Source: Leptolyngbyaceae cyanobacterium RM1_1_2 (lineage in GTDB: Bacteria > Cyanobacteriota > Cyanobacteriia > Phormidesmidales > Phormidesmidaceae). From it: a stretch of 64,000 nucleotides of DNA. Location: assembly GCA_012032345.1 (NCBI GenBank), contig JAAUQI010000011.1:34465-98464 (forward strand), in the 5' to 3' direction. The notes beneath the pieces were generated by a model. The model saw only the letters and a program-made list of their open reading frames with translations. It was not told the origin of the DNA and ran no database searches. The position numbers and the translations under genes are program-made. The first letter of the stretch is position 1; each line of letters starts with the position of its first letter. Of this stretch, positions 30,164 through 39,399 are shown in pieces.

Positions 30164-30225
30164 GAGCGATTGGGCAGAGAGGTGTGAGTCTACTTGCTGA
30201 TCTAACCTAGGCTTATTTACGTTTT

Positions 30226-30255
30226 CTTAACCAAAACATAAAGTTTCTATAATCT
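30226..30255 (+). promoter_or_regulatory. Possible Pho box upstream of the pstS-like gene
   Basis: Three 8-base units at 11-base spacing read CTTAACCA (30226), CATAAAGT (30237) and TATAATCT (30248). The first matches the cyanobacterial PhoB/SphR unit (CTTAACCT) well and the third moderately; the middle is weak. The position, 90 bp upstream of a PstS-type gene, supports the call. Confidence 0.45.
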
Positions 30256-30344
30256 TTTCAGGCACTTTTTCTTAATCTGCACCTCGTAACTTGGTATTCG
30301 GCTTGATTTGAACGTGAAAAACTTAAGCGTTGCGGAGTATTGGT

Positions 30345-31343
30345 ATGTTAAATCGTCGTGTTTTCCTGGGAGCGGCTGCTGTAGCTGCCACGTTAGGAAT
30401 TTTCACCACTAGTACATCTGCTCAAGACAGAACGGAAGTTTTGATTGATGGCTCCAGCACTGTCGGCCCCATTAGTGAGGCCATGGCAGAAGAGTTTATC
30501 GCTGAAAATCCCGATATCAGCGTAGTCGTCGGCATTTCTGGCACGGGTGGCGGCTTCAATAAGTTTTGCGCGGGTGAAACGGTTATCTCAAATGCTTCTC
30601 GCCCCATTAAGGAATCAGAAAAAGAACTGTGCGCCGCCAACGGCATTGAGTATGTTGAGGTTCCCGTCGCCTACGACGCACTGACAGTTGTGGTTCCCAA
30701 CAGCAATACCTGGGCCAGTTCTCTAACGGTAGAAGAACTGAAAACCATGTGGGAAGCTGCTGCCGAAGGCACAATCACCAACTGGAACCAAATCCGTCCT
30801 AGCTTTCCTAACCAGTCCCTCGTACTGTTTGGGCCAGGGACTGATTCCGGTACGTTTGACTACTTTGGCGAAGTCATCATCGATGGTGACAGCCGCGCTG
30901 ACTACACCGCTAGCGAAGACGATAACGTCATCGTGCTAGGCACCGCTGGTACCCCTGGTGCCCTGGGCTACTTCGGTCTGGCTTACTACGAAGAAAACCA
31001 GGACACTCTGCAGGCAGTTGCGATTGACAATGGTGACGGCCCGGTTCTTCCCAGCGCTGAAACCGTCAACGACGGCACTTATCAGCCGCTCTCACGGCCT
31101 ATCTTTATGTATGTTCGCAAAGATGCTTTGGCTCAGCCTGCAGTTGCTAGCTTCGTTGATTACTACCTCAGCGACGAGCATCGCAACCTGATTACTGAAG
31201 TCGGTTATGTGCCTCTACCTGATGAAGCTTACGCCCTAGTCGAACAGCTTGTAGATGCGGGCATCACGGGTTCTGTCTTCAGCGGTGCTCCGGCTGACAG
31301 CAGTGTTGTGGCGCTGCTCGAAACTGCTGTTAACAGCAACTAG
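30345..31343 (+). CDS. PstS/SphX-type phosphate-binding protein
   Basis: The 332-residue periplasmic binding protein has a Tat/Sec-like signal ([18 protein letters not shown], cleavage near SAQ). The anion-binding motifs of the PstS family are present: [36 protein letters not shown] and [13 protein letters not shown]. It binds phosphate for an ABC importer, but no pstCAB follows; the next two genes are TonB-like. A GGAG lies 9 bp before ATG 30345, which decides the start. It may act as a sensor or scavenger like SphX. Confidence 0.92.
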   Translation: MLNRRVFLGAAAVAATLGIFTTSTSAQDRTEVLIDGSSTVGPISEAMAEEFIAENPDISVVVGISGTGGGFNKFCAGETVISNASRPIKESEKELCAANGIEYVEVPVAYDALTVVVPNSNTWASSLTVEELKTMWEAAAEGTITNWNQIRPSFPNQSLVLFGPGTDSGTFDYFGEVIIDGDSRADYTASEDDNVIVLGTAGTPGALGYFGLAYYEENQDTLQAVAIDNGDGPVLPSAETVNDGTYQPLSRPIFMYVRKDALAQPAVASFVDYYLSDEHRNLITEVGYVPLPDEAYALVEQLVDAGITGSVFSGAPADSSVVALLETAVNSN

Positions 31344-31384
31344 GCGGCTACCTTTAGCGATGCCTCTCAGCATATTCTGTTATC

Positions 31385-31459
31385 CCAGCTAAGCTGGATT
31401 TAAGAGAATGTCAGGGTAAAGTCCTGGGATAGGCTTAACGGCTCGTCCTGGGACTTTAC
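31385..31459 (+). terminator. Two hairpins downstream of the pstS-like gene
   Basis: CCAGCT-A-AGCTGG (31385-31397) is followed by GTAAAGTCC (31416-31424) pairing with GGACTTTAC (31451-31459), with the inner stem extended by TGGGA/TCCTG wobble pairs. No T-run follows. The structure could end or stabilise the pstS transcript, limiting read-through into the TonB-like genes 25 bp on. Confidence 0.5.
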
Positions 31460-31483
31460 GCTAGTAGCTATTTTGTATGCCTC

Positions 31484-32314
31484 ATGGACGACCTCTCAGT
31501 TCCCAAGCAGCCTCGGTTGCGTTTCTGGCGATGGCTCTACCATCCCCTAGTACTGATTTCTGTAGCAGTACATGGACTGCTGCTGGCAGCGCCTGTGCCC
31601 TCTGCTCTAGATCCTGAAAAGCCAGCTGTTGAGGAACCGCTGCCGGAGCCAGAAGAAGAGATTATCCCAGTCGATATTCTCAATCTAGCGCCACCGCCAG
31701 CCGCTCCGCCCCCGTCAGCAACCCCCGCTCAAGCACCTCAGCCGTCCAGTGGCCCTCCAGTGCCGCCCTCTGCAGAAGAGCTAGAAAAGCTGCAGGAGAC
31801 GCTAACTGACGAGGAGCGTCAGGATTTGCAGAATGACCCACCGCCTGGAAATAATGATCCTGATCCAGGACAGAATCAGGGGGGTGGCCCTCCCCCTCCC
31901 CCTAATTTTGACACCGCTGGGCAGGGACGTTTCTTTGGCAGTCTTAATCAGCAGGACTATGGCAACTTTGATCAAACAGAAAACTGGAGTTCACTGTACT
32001 CAGGACTCATAGATAGGTATTTGCCCGACGCCGCCCAAAAGAGCCTTTTCTTTGGTAGCGATCGCGAACCAGTGTCTCAGGTCAGCAACTTTAAGTACAT
32101 CACCCGCAATGTCGATCTCGTGGCGCAAGAAGACCTGCAGCCAACGGCTGAGGCGGCAGGGCTGGTATTTGACCCAAGCCAGTTTGAGCTTTACGGCGGT
32201 CAGCGGCTTTACACCTTGAACAATGCGAACGGCGTCCCTGCTGCCTATGTGTCCTTAGTCGATCTCCGAGGGGGGACAGTAGTGCTGGTCTGGGATAGCG
32301 ATCCGCGCCAGTAG
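31484..32314 (+). CDS. TonB-like energy-transducer family protein
   Basis: The 276 residues have a cytoplasmic basic start, one helix (HPLVLISVAVHGLLLAAPVP), a long acidic and Pro-rich periplasmic linker (EEPLPEPEEE, PPPAAPPPS, PPPPPNFD), and a C-terminal domain of about 130 residues ending GGTVVLVWDSD. In the helix, SVAVH reproduces the Ser-x3-His spacing of E. coli TonB, where these residues contact ExbB/ExbD. The C-terminal domain does not clearly match TonB_C, so partner specificity is open. A related protein with the same layout follows. Confidence 0.65.
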   Translation: MDDLSVPKQPRLRFWRWLYHPLVLISVAVHGLLLAAPVPSALDPEKPAVEEPLPEPEEEIIPVDILNLAPPPAAPPPSATPAQAPQPSSGPPVPPSAEELEKLQETLTDEERQDLQNDPPPGNNDPDPGQNQGGGPPPPPNFDTAGQGRFFGSLNQQDYGNFDQTENWSSLYSGLIDRYLPDAAQKSLFFGSDREPVSQVSNFKYITRNVDLVAQEDLQPTAEAAGLVFDPSQFELYGGQRLYTLNNANGVPAAYVSLVDLRGGTVVLVWDSDPRQ

Positions 32315-32415
32315 TCAGTCTTTTTGCAGGATGGGTCAAGCCTGTAGCAGGCTATCTAATATCAGTCGAACTATCAGTCGAACCCTTTAGAGTCTTGAGC
32401 AACCGAGAAAACAAA

Positions 32416-33432
32416 ATGCCCCCTACAGACAAGCCTAATTTTTTAGCGCGATCGCTGATTGGCTGGATTCCTCTAGGCTTTTTAATCGCCTTGGGAGTTC
32501 ACGGTCTGGTTCTTTTCGTGCCGCTGTCCTCTTCTCAGGAAATGCCAGCATCCGAAACTGCTGATGAAGAACCTGTCACTATCTCGCGTCTGCCTTTAGA
32601 CTCAAAAACCTCAGACTCTCAAGAGAACTTAGCCCCTGCCAGGACAGGCGCTGCTACTGCTCAGAACCGATCTGCTAGTGGTTCTTCGGCTCAGGCTGGA
32701 TCTGGGCGTTCGGCCCAAACCAACTCCAGAACCACTCGCTCTAATCAAGCAAATAGATCCAATACGCGGCGAAACAACTCATCTAGCCGTAGGCAAACCA
32801 CTACAGAATCAGAAAGTCGCTCGGCTGAAGAAGAGATCGCGGCTTTGCCTCCCGACAGTCCCGCCAGTAATCCTGCAGCAGGCAATCCCTCAACCCCTGC
32901 TGCCGCACCAGAAACCCCTAATCGTACTCAGGGCTTAACGGCGCTGCTAGCCTACGCCAAAACCTTAGCCGCCCAGCCAATGATTGCTTCAGATTCCCTG
33001 CTCAGCTATATTGCCTATCTGCGCCGGGCCTATGCTTACAGTCCCCTCGACACCACCCCAGCCGAAGCCACCGCAAACTTAGCCCGGTGGACAGCTCAGA
33101 TTGAAGCCGAAGCCGACGTGCCCGTGGCCTCTCCCACTGCCTCAAAGCTAATGCTTGAATATCCGCTAAAAATTTGTCTAGAAGCAGCGCCTAAACCTGC
33201 AAGCGTGGGCGCATGGGTAACCGCCCGTGGAGCGCTGGCTGACGACCCCGTTCTGCTCAAGAGCACAGGCTATGCAGGACTCAACGAAAAGGCGATCGCG
33301 GTAGTTAAAGAACAGACATTTGCCGACACCTCCCAGCCCCGAGCTTATGTCTATGAAGTGGCTATCGACTACGACCCCGATCGCTGCTTGCAGCCGACGA
33401 CCTCTGAACAGACAGACACGGCGCGACTGTAA
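32416..33432 (+). CDS. TonB-like protein with TonB_C-like C-terminal domain
   Basis: About 338 residues: one helix near the start (GWIPLGFLIALGVHGLVLFVPLS) with Ala-x3-His at the TonB position, a Ser/Asn/Arg/Thr-rich linker, a helical stretch (LLAYAKTLAAQPMIASDSLL), and an end domain with LLKSTGYAGLNEKAIAVVK and YVYEVAIDYDPDRC. That last segment resembles TonB_C, where a GY..LD.AA....R pattern is usual. The ATG at 32416 is preferred to TTG 32395. With the gene before it, it forms a tandem of TonB-like proteins; exbB/exbD and receptor genes are not in the window. Confidence 0.7.
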   Translation: MPPTDKPNFLARSLIGWIPLGFLIALGVHGLVLFVPLSSSQEMPASETADEEPVTISRLPLDSKTSDSQENLAPARTGAATAQNRSASGSSAQAGSGRSAQTNSRTTRSNQANRSNTRRNNSSSRRQTTTESESRSAEEEIAALPPDSPASNPAAGNPSTPAAAPETPNRTQGLTALLAYAKTLAAQPMIASDSLLSYIAYLRRAYAYSPLDTTPAEATANLARWTAQIEAEADVPVASPTASKLMLEYPLKICLEAAPKPASVGAWVTARGALADDPVLLKSTGYAGLNEKAIAVVKEQTFADTSQPRAYVYEVAIDYDPDRCLQPTTSEQTDTARL

Positions 33433-33469
33433 TTCTGTTTGTAGCGCCCGTCTAGAATGCTAGAGGCTG

Positions 33470-34309
33470 CTAGACCAGGGTGCGATCGGTCAAAATTTCG
33501 TAGCCTGACTCAGTTACCAAAACCGTATGCTCAAACTGAGCCGACAGCGATCGATCCACAGTCACGACCGTCCAGCGATCGCTGAGCGTTTTTGTGTGTC
33601 TTGATCCAGCGTTTAAGATTGGCTCAATTGCCAGCGTCATGCCTGTCTGTAGCTTCAGGTTGGGCAGTTGGCGAGTGCGGAAATTAAACACCGAGGGGGG
33701 TTCGTGCAGGTTACGCCCTACCCCATGTCCGGTAAATTCTTCCACCACGCTAAAGCCACTCGCCTGCACCGAGTCCTCGATCGCCCCGGCAATGTCTAAA
33801 AGCGTATTGCCTGGCTTCACCTGCTCAATTCCTGCATAGAGCGCTGACTCTGCGGCCTGAATGAGCGCCTGCGCGGCTGGCTTTATAGTGCCTACAGCGA
33901 TAGTGATACAGGAGTCGCCGTGAAACCCCTCGTAGTAAGCGCCTGTATCAACTTTGAGCACGTCCCCAGCTCGAATTACCTTACGCCGACGCGGAATGCC
34001 ATGTACCACCTCGTCATTGATACAGGCACAGATTGAGCCTGGAAAGCCGTGATAGTTTTTGAAGCTGGGCTTAGCTCCCAAAGCTCGAATTCGCTGCTCA
34101 GCATAGGCATCTAAATCAGCGGTGGTCATTCCTGGCCTGACCTGCTCAGAAATTTCTTTTAACACCGTTGCTACAATTCGAGCCGCCTGACGCATGATCG
34201 CTAGCTCAGCTTCGTTCTTTAGCTCTACGCCCCGGACTCGCTTTCTGGGCCGATCCATTACCGGAAAATCAGGAGAAGCCTTGGAGAGCAAATTACTCAA
34301 AATATTCAT
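33470..34309 (-). CDS. map: Type I methionine aminopeptidase
   Basis: The enzyme removes the initiator Met from new proteins. All five metal ligands are visible: Asp in KVDTGAYY, Asp in FHGDSC, His in TGHGVGRN, Glu in AIEPIL and Glu in FEHTVLV. His in NYHGFPGS lines the pocket. The N-terminal extension of about 35 residues ([13 protein letters not shown]...[10 protein letters not shown]) is longer than in MapA. ATG 34309 is used; an upstream ATG at 34324 is also in frame. Confidence 0.95.
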   Translation of the reverse strand: MNILSNLLSKASPDFPVMDRPRKRVRGVELKNEAELAIMRQAARIVATVLKEISEQVRPGMTTADLDAYAEQRIRALGAKPSFKNYHGFPGSICACINDEVVHGIPRRRKVIRAGDVLKVDTGAYYEGFHGDSCITIAVGTIKPAAQALIQAAESALYAGIEQVKPGNTLLDIAGAIEDSVQASGFSVVEEFTGHGVGRNLHEPPSVFNFRTRQLPNLKLQTGMTLAIEPILNAGSRHTKTLSDRWTVVTVDRSLSAQFEHTVLVTESGYEILTDRTLV

Positions 34310-34333
34310 AGAAGATCCGTTCAATCGCGCAAC

Positions 34334-34801
34334 TTAAGAGGCTTCAATTATAATTTGTCCTACCATACCAGCCTCAGCATGGCCAGCAATAGAGCAGTGC
34401 AGTTCGTAAATCCCTGGCTTCATTGACACAAAGACCCAGTCGGCTTCAGCCCCAGGCTGAAGCTCTAGCTCATGTATAGCGCCCTTAACTTCAACACCAG
34501 CAGCCTGCACTTTCTGAGTCCAGAGATTGTCAGCAAAGTCTTTGGCAGTAAAGTAATGCTTCTGGCTGCTAGGATTCTTCAACACCATCTGGTAGCGTTG
34601 ACCAGAGGCAAATGTCAGATGGTCCGGCTCAAACTTAAGCTCATTGGCCGTATTGCCCAGGCTAACGTGCACCTGAACGGGTTCCTGCCGCATTATCCCA
34701 GCCGCTACCGCGTTGTCCATGTATCCCAATCCGCATCCGATAGTCAGCCCCAAACAGAGAATAAGTCTAAAAAAAGTGCAAAGCGACTGGATATGCTGCA
34801 T
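34334..34801 (-). CDS. Exported cupredoxin-domain protein
   Basis: The 155-residue protein has a signal peptide (LILCLGLTIGCGLG, cleavage after AVAA). Type 1 copper ligands are present: His in SQKHYF, then Cys, His and Met in YELHCSIAGHAEAGMVG. It is larger than plastocyanin and resembles the plastocyanin/azurin-like copper-binding proteins of the periplasm or lumen. It sits 24 bp upstream of map in the same direction. Confidence 0.88.
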   Translation of the reverse strand: MQHIQSLCTFFRLILCLGLTIGCGLGYMDNAVAAGIMRQEPVQVHVSLGNTANELKFEPDHLTFASGQRYQMVLKNPSSQKHYFTAKDFADNLWTQKVQAAGVEVKGAIHELELQPGAEADWVFVSMKPGIYELHCSIAGHAEAGMVGQIIIEAS

Positions 34802-35011
34802 AGCGTCTGACCTACTTGAGGATAAAACCTAACGTTCCTTGATAAAGCTTTCCTTTCAATGTTAAGGCAAGGCGCAGCGGAAAGCTTGCTCAGCCACAAC
34901 AGCCGAAAACGGAATGCGATCGCTTTAGATTTGTCTAGAGTTTTTCAAAAAAGGCTGGTCTTTTAAGCATCTTAGAAGTATGATTAAAGACCGTGTGCTT
35001 TTTAAGGCTCT

Positions 35012-35374
35012 ATGAACGCTGAAGCAATTATCCGCTCAATCGAAGCGAAACACATAAAAGACGATCTCCCTGAGATCTACGTCGGTGACACTATCCGCGT
35101 CGGCGTCCGCATTCAAGAAGGGGGCAAAGAGCGAATTCAGCCTTTTGAGGGCACCGTAATTGCCATGCGCAACGGCGGCATCAGCGAATCTATTACGGTT
35201 CGCCGAGTCTTTCAAGGAGTGGGTGTAGAGCGAGTTTTCTTGCTTCACGCCCCACGGGTGGCCAATATTCAGGTGCTGCGTCGAGGCAAAGCCCGTCGGG
35301 CCAAGCTCTATTACCTGCGCGATCGCGTAGGTAAGGCAACTCGGCTCAAGCAGCGGTTTGATCGGGCGCTCTAG
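35012..35374 (+). CDS. rplS: 50S ribosomal protein L19
   Basis: The 120 residues contain the signature [36 protein letters not shown] and [21 protein letters not shown], ending in [23 protein letters not shown]19 sits at the subunit interface. The gene opens a translation-linked block with tRNA-Trp, secE and nusG downstream, an order common in cyanobacteria. Confidence 0.98.
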   Translation: MNAEAIIRSIEAKHIKDDLPEIYVGDTIRVGVRIQEGGKERIQPFEGTVIAMRNGGISESITVRRVFQGVGVERVFLLHAPRVANIQVLRRGKARRAKLYYLRDRVGKATRLKQRFDRAL

Positions 35375-35461
35375 AGTGGTTAAATTTGGCAGTCGTTGCT
35401 CCTCAGTGTCCACTTAGGTCTACTATTAGTCTAGTAAAGCTAAACGCTGGCCTAGCCCTAT

Positions 35462-35534
35462 GCGCTCTTAGTTCAGCTGGTAGAACGCAGGTCTCCAAAA
35501 CCTGATGTCCGAGGTTCGAGTCCTCGAGGGCGCG
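35462..35534 (+). tRNA. tRNA-Trp (anticodon CCA)
   Basis: The cloverleaf folds fully. Acceptor GCGCTCT pairs with AGGGCGC (one G-T); the D-loop is TTAGTTCAGCTGGTAGAA. The anticodon loop CTCCAAA gives CCA, and the T-arm is CGAGG-TTCGAGT-CCTCG. The discriminator is G and no CCA is encoded. Its position between rplS and secE is typical of cyanobacteria. Confidence 0.96.
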
Positions 35535-35767
35535 CTGGATTACATCCATCAACGGCTACCCGAAGCAGCCCCCAAAGCACCGAAGTACTTCACTAAGGTA
35601 CTGAGGCGGTTAAACTTCGGGTATGATTATTATTTGAGCGATTCGGGGTAATCTCGGCTGCTGTATCTAAGTAGACTATCGATGGGAACTAAGAGCAGCG
35701 TCCTCATGCCTTATAAAGCAGAGACCTTGCCCGTATGCCAGCTTGACGGAGGATTACTGGATTAACC

Positions 35768-36022
35768 GTGGCCAAAAAAGATACTAAGTCCGGCAAAGCC
35801 GAGACAAACACAGAGGTAGTCAGTGCTAAAGCATCCGACAGTAGCTTTAGCGTTGCTGACTTCCTCAAGGGAACTCGTGAGGAGCTAGGCAAAGTTGTCT
35901 GGCCCAGTCGTCAACAGCTTATTAGCGAATCGGCTGCCGTCATCTTAATGGTGAGTCTTTCAGCGACGCTGATTTATTTTATTGATAAGTTTTTTGGTTT
36001 TGCTTCTAGACAGGTGTTTTAA
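35768..36022 (+). CDS. secE: Preprotein translocase subunit SecE
   Basis: The 84 residues have a GTG start (AKKDTKSGK). A variable charged N-terminus leads to the conserved FLKGTREELGKVVWPSRQQL and a single helix (ESAAVILMVSLSATLIYFID). SecE clamps SecY in the inner or thylakoid membrane. nusG begins at the next base after its stop. Confidence 0.95.
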   Translation: MAKKDTKSGKAETNTEVVSAKASDSSFSVADFLKGTREELGKVVWPSRQQLISESAAVILMVSLSATLIYFIDKFFGFASRQVF

Positions 36023-36667
36023 ATGGCTTTCACGTCGGATGATTTCAGTTATGAAGAACCGATGGAGGCAGAATACGACTCCTCAGATGAGGGCATTTCT
36101 GCGATCAAGGCACGATGGTATGCAATCCAGGTGGCTTCTGGCTGCGAAAAGCGAGTCAAGCTCAATCTGGAACAGCGAGCTAAAACCCTTGACGTAGCCA
36201 ACCGAGTTCTTCAAATTGAAATTCCTCAGACCCCTGCTGTTAAGCTGCGCAAAGATGGTAGTCGTCAAAACATTGACGAAAAAGTCTTTCCAGGATACGT
36301 TCTGGTCAAGATGATGATGGACGATGAGGTGTGGTCAGTGGTGAAAAATACCCCCCATGTCATCAACTTTGTAGGGGCTGAGCAGAGACGGCACTATGGT
36401 CGGGGCCGTGGGCACGTCAAGCCTATGCCGCTAAGCCCCTCCGAGGTTGAGCGCATCTTCAAGCAAACACAAGAGCAAAAAGCTGTCGTTAAGGTTGACA
36501 TGGCCCCGGGAGACAAAATTACTGTGCTCTCAGGTCCTTTTAAGGATTTTGAAGGTGAAGTCATTGAAGTCAGCCCAGAGCGCAGTAAGCTGAAGGCGCT
36601 ATTGTCCATTTTTGGTCGAGACACGCCTGTGGAGCTGGAATTTAATCAAGTGCAAAAAGAGAGTTAA
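36023..36667 (+). CDS. nusG: Transcription termination/antitermination factor NusG
   Basis: The 214 residues have an NGN domain (RWYAIQVASGCEKRVKLNL, FPGYVLVKMMMDDEVWSVV, PHVINFVG) and a KOW domain (DMAPGDKITVLSGPFKDFEG, then VLFGR-like SIFGRDTPVELEF). It binds RNA polymerase and couples transcription with Rho or translation. The start touches the secE stop, and rplK follows after 3 bp. Confidence 0.98.
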   Translation: MAFTSDDFSYEEPMEAEYDSSDEGISAIKARWYAIQVASGCEKRVKLNLEQRAKTLDVANRVLQIEIPQTPAVKLRKDGSRQNIDEKVFPGYVLVKMMMDDEVWSVVKNTPHVINFVGAEQRRHYGRGRGHVKPMPLSPSEVERIFKQTQEQKAVVKVDMAPGDKITVLSGPFKDFEGEVIEVSPERSKLKALLSIFGRDTPVELEFNQVQKES

Positions 36668-36670
36668 TCA

Positions 36671-37096
36671 ATGGCGAAGAAGGTTGTTTCGATTATCAAG
36701 CTCGCTATTCCAGCGGGTAAGGCCAACCCGGCTCCCCCGATTGGCCCCGCGTTGGGACAGCACGGGGTGAACATCATGGCGTTCTGCAAAGAATACAATG
36801 CCAGAACGTCCGATCAGGTTGGTTTGGTTGTTCCGGTTGAAATTTCTGTTTTTGAAGACAGAAGTTTTACCTTTATCCTGAAAACGCCGCCAGCTTCTGT
36901 TTTAATCAAAAAAGCAGCAGGTTTAGAAAAAGGTTCTGGTGAACCTAACCGGGTCAAAGTCGGCTCTATTACCAAAGCCCAGCTGCAGGATATTGCTCAA
37001 ACAAAAATGCCTGATCTCAATGCTAACGACATTGAAGCAGCCATGAAAATTGTTGAAGGCACCGCTCGTAACATGGGTATTACGGTTAGCAACTAA
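36671..37096 (+). CDS. rplK: 50S ribosomal protein L11
   Basis: The 141-residue protein has the classical blocks [38 protein letters not shown] and [19 protein letters not shown]11 forms the GTPase-associated centre with L10/L12. It is translated with nusG and rplA in one operon. Confidence 0.98.
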   Translation: MAKKVVSIIKLAIPAGKANPAPPIGPALGQHGVNIMAFCKEYNARTSDQVGLVVPVEISVFEDRSFTFILKTPPASVLIKKAAGLEKGSGEPNRVKVGSITKAQLQDIAQTKMPDLNANDIEAAMKIVEGTARNMGITVSN

Positions 37097-37169
37097 GTAC
37101 GGAATTAAAGCTAAAACTAAGAAATTAGGGGGAGAGGCTAAGCTTCGTAATCACCCCAAGGAGTTAACA

Positions 37170-37886
37170 GTGACTGGAAAAGTTTCGCGTCGAGTTCAAG
37201 CGCTTCAGACCAAGGTCGAAGAGCGCTTTTATGAGCCTTTAGCAGCCCTTGAACTGCTCAAAGAGACAGCAACCGCTAAATTCCCTGAGTCAGCTGAGGC
37301 CCACATTCGCCTGGGTATTGATCCCAAGTATAGCGACCAGCAGTTGAGAACAACGGTAGCTTTGCCTAAAGGCACGGGGCAAGAAGTCCGGGTTGCCGTA
37401 GTTGCCAGAGGCGAAAAAGTGGCTGAAGCCTCTGATGCAGGGGCAGATATGACGGGTTCTGAGGAGCTGATTGACGAAATTCAGAAAGGTATGATGGATT
37501 TTGACGTCCTGATTGCCACACCCGACATGATGCCTAAAGTGGCAAAGCTTGGCCGTCTGCTTGGCCCTCGTGGGCTTATGCCCTCTCCTAAGGGCGGCAC
37601 AGTTACCTTCGATCTGGCGCAGGCTATTGGGGACTTTAAAGCCGGTAAGCTAGAGTTTAGGGCTGACAAAACAGGCATTGTTCATGTTATGTTTGGCAAG
37701 GCCAGCTTTTCTGCTAAAGATTTGCTGATTAACCTCAAAGCTTTGCAGGAGACAATTGACCGAAATCGCCCATCGGGAGCAAAAGGCCGCTACTGGCGCA
37801 GCGTTTTTGTATCTGCAACAATGGGGCCGTCTATTTCGGTTGACACGTCCGCTCTGCGCGATCTCAAGATGTCTGAGATAGTTTAA
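37170..37886 (+). CDS. rplA: 50S ribosomal protein L1
   Basis: I start it at GTG 37170 ([20 protein letters not shown]), 6 bp after an AAGGAG at 37158-37163; an open extension upstream overlaps rplK and is not real. The 238 residues include [20 protein letters not shown], the [20 protein letters not shown] signature and [16 protein letters not shown]1 is the stalk protein near the E site and often represses its own operon. Confidence 0.97.
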   Translation: MTGKVSRRVQALQTKVEERFYEPLAALELLKETATAKFPESAEAHIRLGIDPKYSDQQLRTTVALPKGTGQEVRVAVVARGEKVAEASDAGADMTGSEELIDEIQKGMMDFDVLIATPDMMPKVAKLGRLLGPRGLMPSPKGGTVTFDLAQAIGDFKAGKLEFRADKTGIVHVMFGKASFSAKDLLINLKALQETIDRNRPSGAKGRYWRSVFVSATMGPSISVDTSALRDLKMSEIV

Positions 37887-37930
37887 GGTTACGACTAAGC
37901 ATCAAAACCAAACATCAAAGCCCCAGTTAT

Positions 37931-38030
37931 AGAAGGACGCCACATTGAGCCATTTTCTAACTAAATAGCCAGCCGGAGACAGCAGGGGCGTCTTGCAGCT
38001 AAGAGCTGCTTAATTAGCCTGCCGAGGTTT
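37931..38030 (+). promoter_or_regulatory. Ribosomal protein L10 leader
   Basis: The rplA-rplJ spacer contains the end motif TTAATTAGCCTGCCGAGGT (38009-38027), which is characteristic of the bacterial L10 leader. Upstream is a stem GCAGCT/AGCTGC (37995-38009) and a possible long-range pairing GACGCC (37936) with GGCGTC (37987). L10(L12) binding to this kink-turn-like leader shuts down rplJ-rplL translation or transcription. Confidence 0.75.
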
Positions 38031-38175
38031 GGAATCTTTAAGAAGCTAAAGTTTACTTCGTGTAGACCTAGATTTTTGGGATTGCTTAGCCTCGGTCAGA
38101 TGACTGGGGCTTTGATGTACTGGTAGTTAGAGAACGTGAGCTTGCTATCCCCGAATAGAGGAGGTGAAACCCGGT

Positions 38176-38745
38176 ATGGGGAGAACGTTAGAAGGTAAAA
38201 AGGAAATTGTAGCCGAGCTAAAGCATCTCTTAAGTAAAGCCCAGCTAGCGCTGGTCATTGACTATAAGGGGCTGAGCGTAGCCGAAATTACCGATCTGCG
38301 CAATCGTCTGCGAGAAAAAGGAGCCGTCTGTAAGGTTACTAAAAACACCCTGATGCGCATTGCTGTGGATGGGAACAAAACCTGGCAGCCGATGGAGCAG
38401 TTCCTTAAGGAATCTTCTGCCTTTTTGCTGGTTCAAGATGACCTAGGCGGTGCTATCAAAGCCTATCAGGGCTTTCAAAAAGACACCAAAAAGACCACCC
38501 TGCGGGGCGGTGTTATGGAAGGTCGAGCACTGAACGAAGATGACATTAAAGCCATCACGGATCTTCCTTCTAAGGAAGAACTCATTGCTCGAATTGCTGG
38601 AGCGCTCAATGCCGTATCGACCAAGCTGGCCGTGGGTATTAATGCAGTACCCACCAAGCTGGCCGTGGGTATCAAAGAAGTTCCAGCTTCTCTGACGCGG
38701 GCTATCAAAGCAGTCGCAGACAAAGATCAAGCCGACGCTGCCTAG
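38176..38745 (+). CDS. rplJ: 50S ribosomal protein L10
   Basis: The 189 residues start at ATG 38176 with GGAGG 11 bases upstream; an upstream GTG at 38164 overlaps that site. Core blocks are [35 protein letters not shown] and [13 protein letters not shown]. Near the C-terminus an 11-residue unit is duplicated ([11 protein letters not shown] then [11 protein letters not shown]), so the helix that binds L7/L12 is longer than usual. Confidence 0.96.
   Translation: MGRTLEGKKEIVAELKHLLSKAQLALVIDYKGLSVAEITDLRNRLREKGAVCKVTKNTLMRIAVDGNKTWQPMEQFLKESSAFLLVQDDLGGAIKAYQGFQKDTKKTTLRGGVMEGRALNEDDIKAITDLPSKEELIARIAGALNAVSTKLAVGINAVPTKLAVGIKEVPASLTRAIKAVADKDQADAA
38614..38679 (+). repeat. 33-bp tandem duplication in rplJ
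   Basis: Units 38614-38646 and 38647-38679 share ACCAAGCTGGCCGTGGGTAT exactly and differ in few other bases. They encode two 11-residue copies of the helix before the C-terminus. The duplication is in frame, so the protein remains intact. Confidence 0.85.
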
Positions 38746-38800
38746 CTTCTGCACCAAATTTTTTGTAACTAAACATTTGACTTACTTTAGGGAGTTATTC

Positions 38801-39205
38801 ATGTCTGAAAAAACTGATCAAATCCTGGAACAGCTTAAGACGCTGTCTTTGCTAGAAGCTTCTGAGCTGGTTAAGCAAATTGAAGAAGCGTTTGGAGTGG
38901 ATGCCTCTGCCTCGGGTGGCGGGATGATGATGATGCCCGGTATGATGGCGGGCGGCGGTGCTGCTGCCGCTGCTGAGCCGGAAGAAGAAAAGACCGAGTT
39001 TGACGTGGTACTTGAAGAATTTCCGGCTGATAAAAAAATCGCTGTTCTCAAGGTTGTGCGGGCTTTGACTGGCTTGGGTTTGAAAGAAGCCAAGGAAATG
39101 GTCGAGTCTGCACCTAAATCGGTTCAAGAGGCCGTGGCTAAAGACAAGGCCGAAGAAGCCAAGAAGCAGCTAGAAGAAGTAGGCGCTAAGGTCAGCATTA
39201 AGTAA
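38801..39205 (+). CDS. rplL: 50S ribosomal protein L7/L12
   Basis: The 134-residue protein starts [20 protein letters not shown] at ATG 38801, after GGGAG. It has the N-terminal dimer helix pair, a Met/Gly/Ala hinge ([20 protein letters not shown]), and the C-terminal factor-binding domain [20 protein letters not shown] with LKEAKEMVE. It is the last gene of the ribosomal block; a strong hairpin follows. Confidence 0.97.
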   Translation: MSEKTDQILEQLKTLSLLEASELVKQIEEAFGVDASASGGGMMMMPGMMAGGGAAAAAEPEEEKTEFDVVLEEFPADKKIAVLKVVRALTGLGLKEAKEMVESAPKSVQEAVAKDKAEEAKKQLEEVGAKVSIK

Positions 39206-39221
39206 CCTAAGTCGTTTGCTC

Positions 39222-39247
39222 TGAGCCAATAGCCAGCTATTGGCTCA
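39222..39247 (+). terminator. 11-bp hairpin downstream of rplL
   Basis: TGAGCCAATAG (39222-39232) and CTATTGGCTCA (39237-39247) are perfect reverse complements around CCAG, 17 bp past the rplL stop. No T-run follows, which is common among cyanobacterial terminators. A mobile-element relic separates it from a second, canonical terminator. Confidence 0.75.
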
Positions 39248-39278
39248 GCAGATTGCTTAGCATAACTCAGCCAGGAAT

Positions 39279-39394
39279 ATGAAACACAGGGCGGTGGGTC
39301 ATCCCGTCCAAGCTCTCAGAGGCGACCGGAATACCGAGCCAGTGAAGAGAGAAGCCCGCGCTCTATCCGTAGGATGAGCGTCGGGGGTATGTCA
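39279..39394 (+). mobile_element. Relic of an IS200/IS605-type element: tnpB 3' end and right end
   Basis: A 32-codon frame from 39279 (KHRAVGHPVQALRGDRNTEP, ending VKREARALSVG) resembles the last residues of cyanobacterial TnpB proteins. Its end overlaps the right-end structure CCCGCGCTC-T-ATCC-GTA-GGAT-GAGCG-T-CGGG (about 39352-39386), followed by GGTATGTCAC. In intact elements this DNA also gives the omega (guide) RNA scaffold and the cleavage end. No catalytic TnpB part or left end remains here, so it is a solo right end. I judged this from recalled patterns, not alignment. Confidence 0.55.
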
Positions 39395-39399
39395 CTTCG

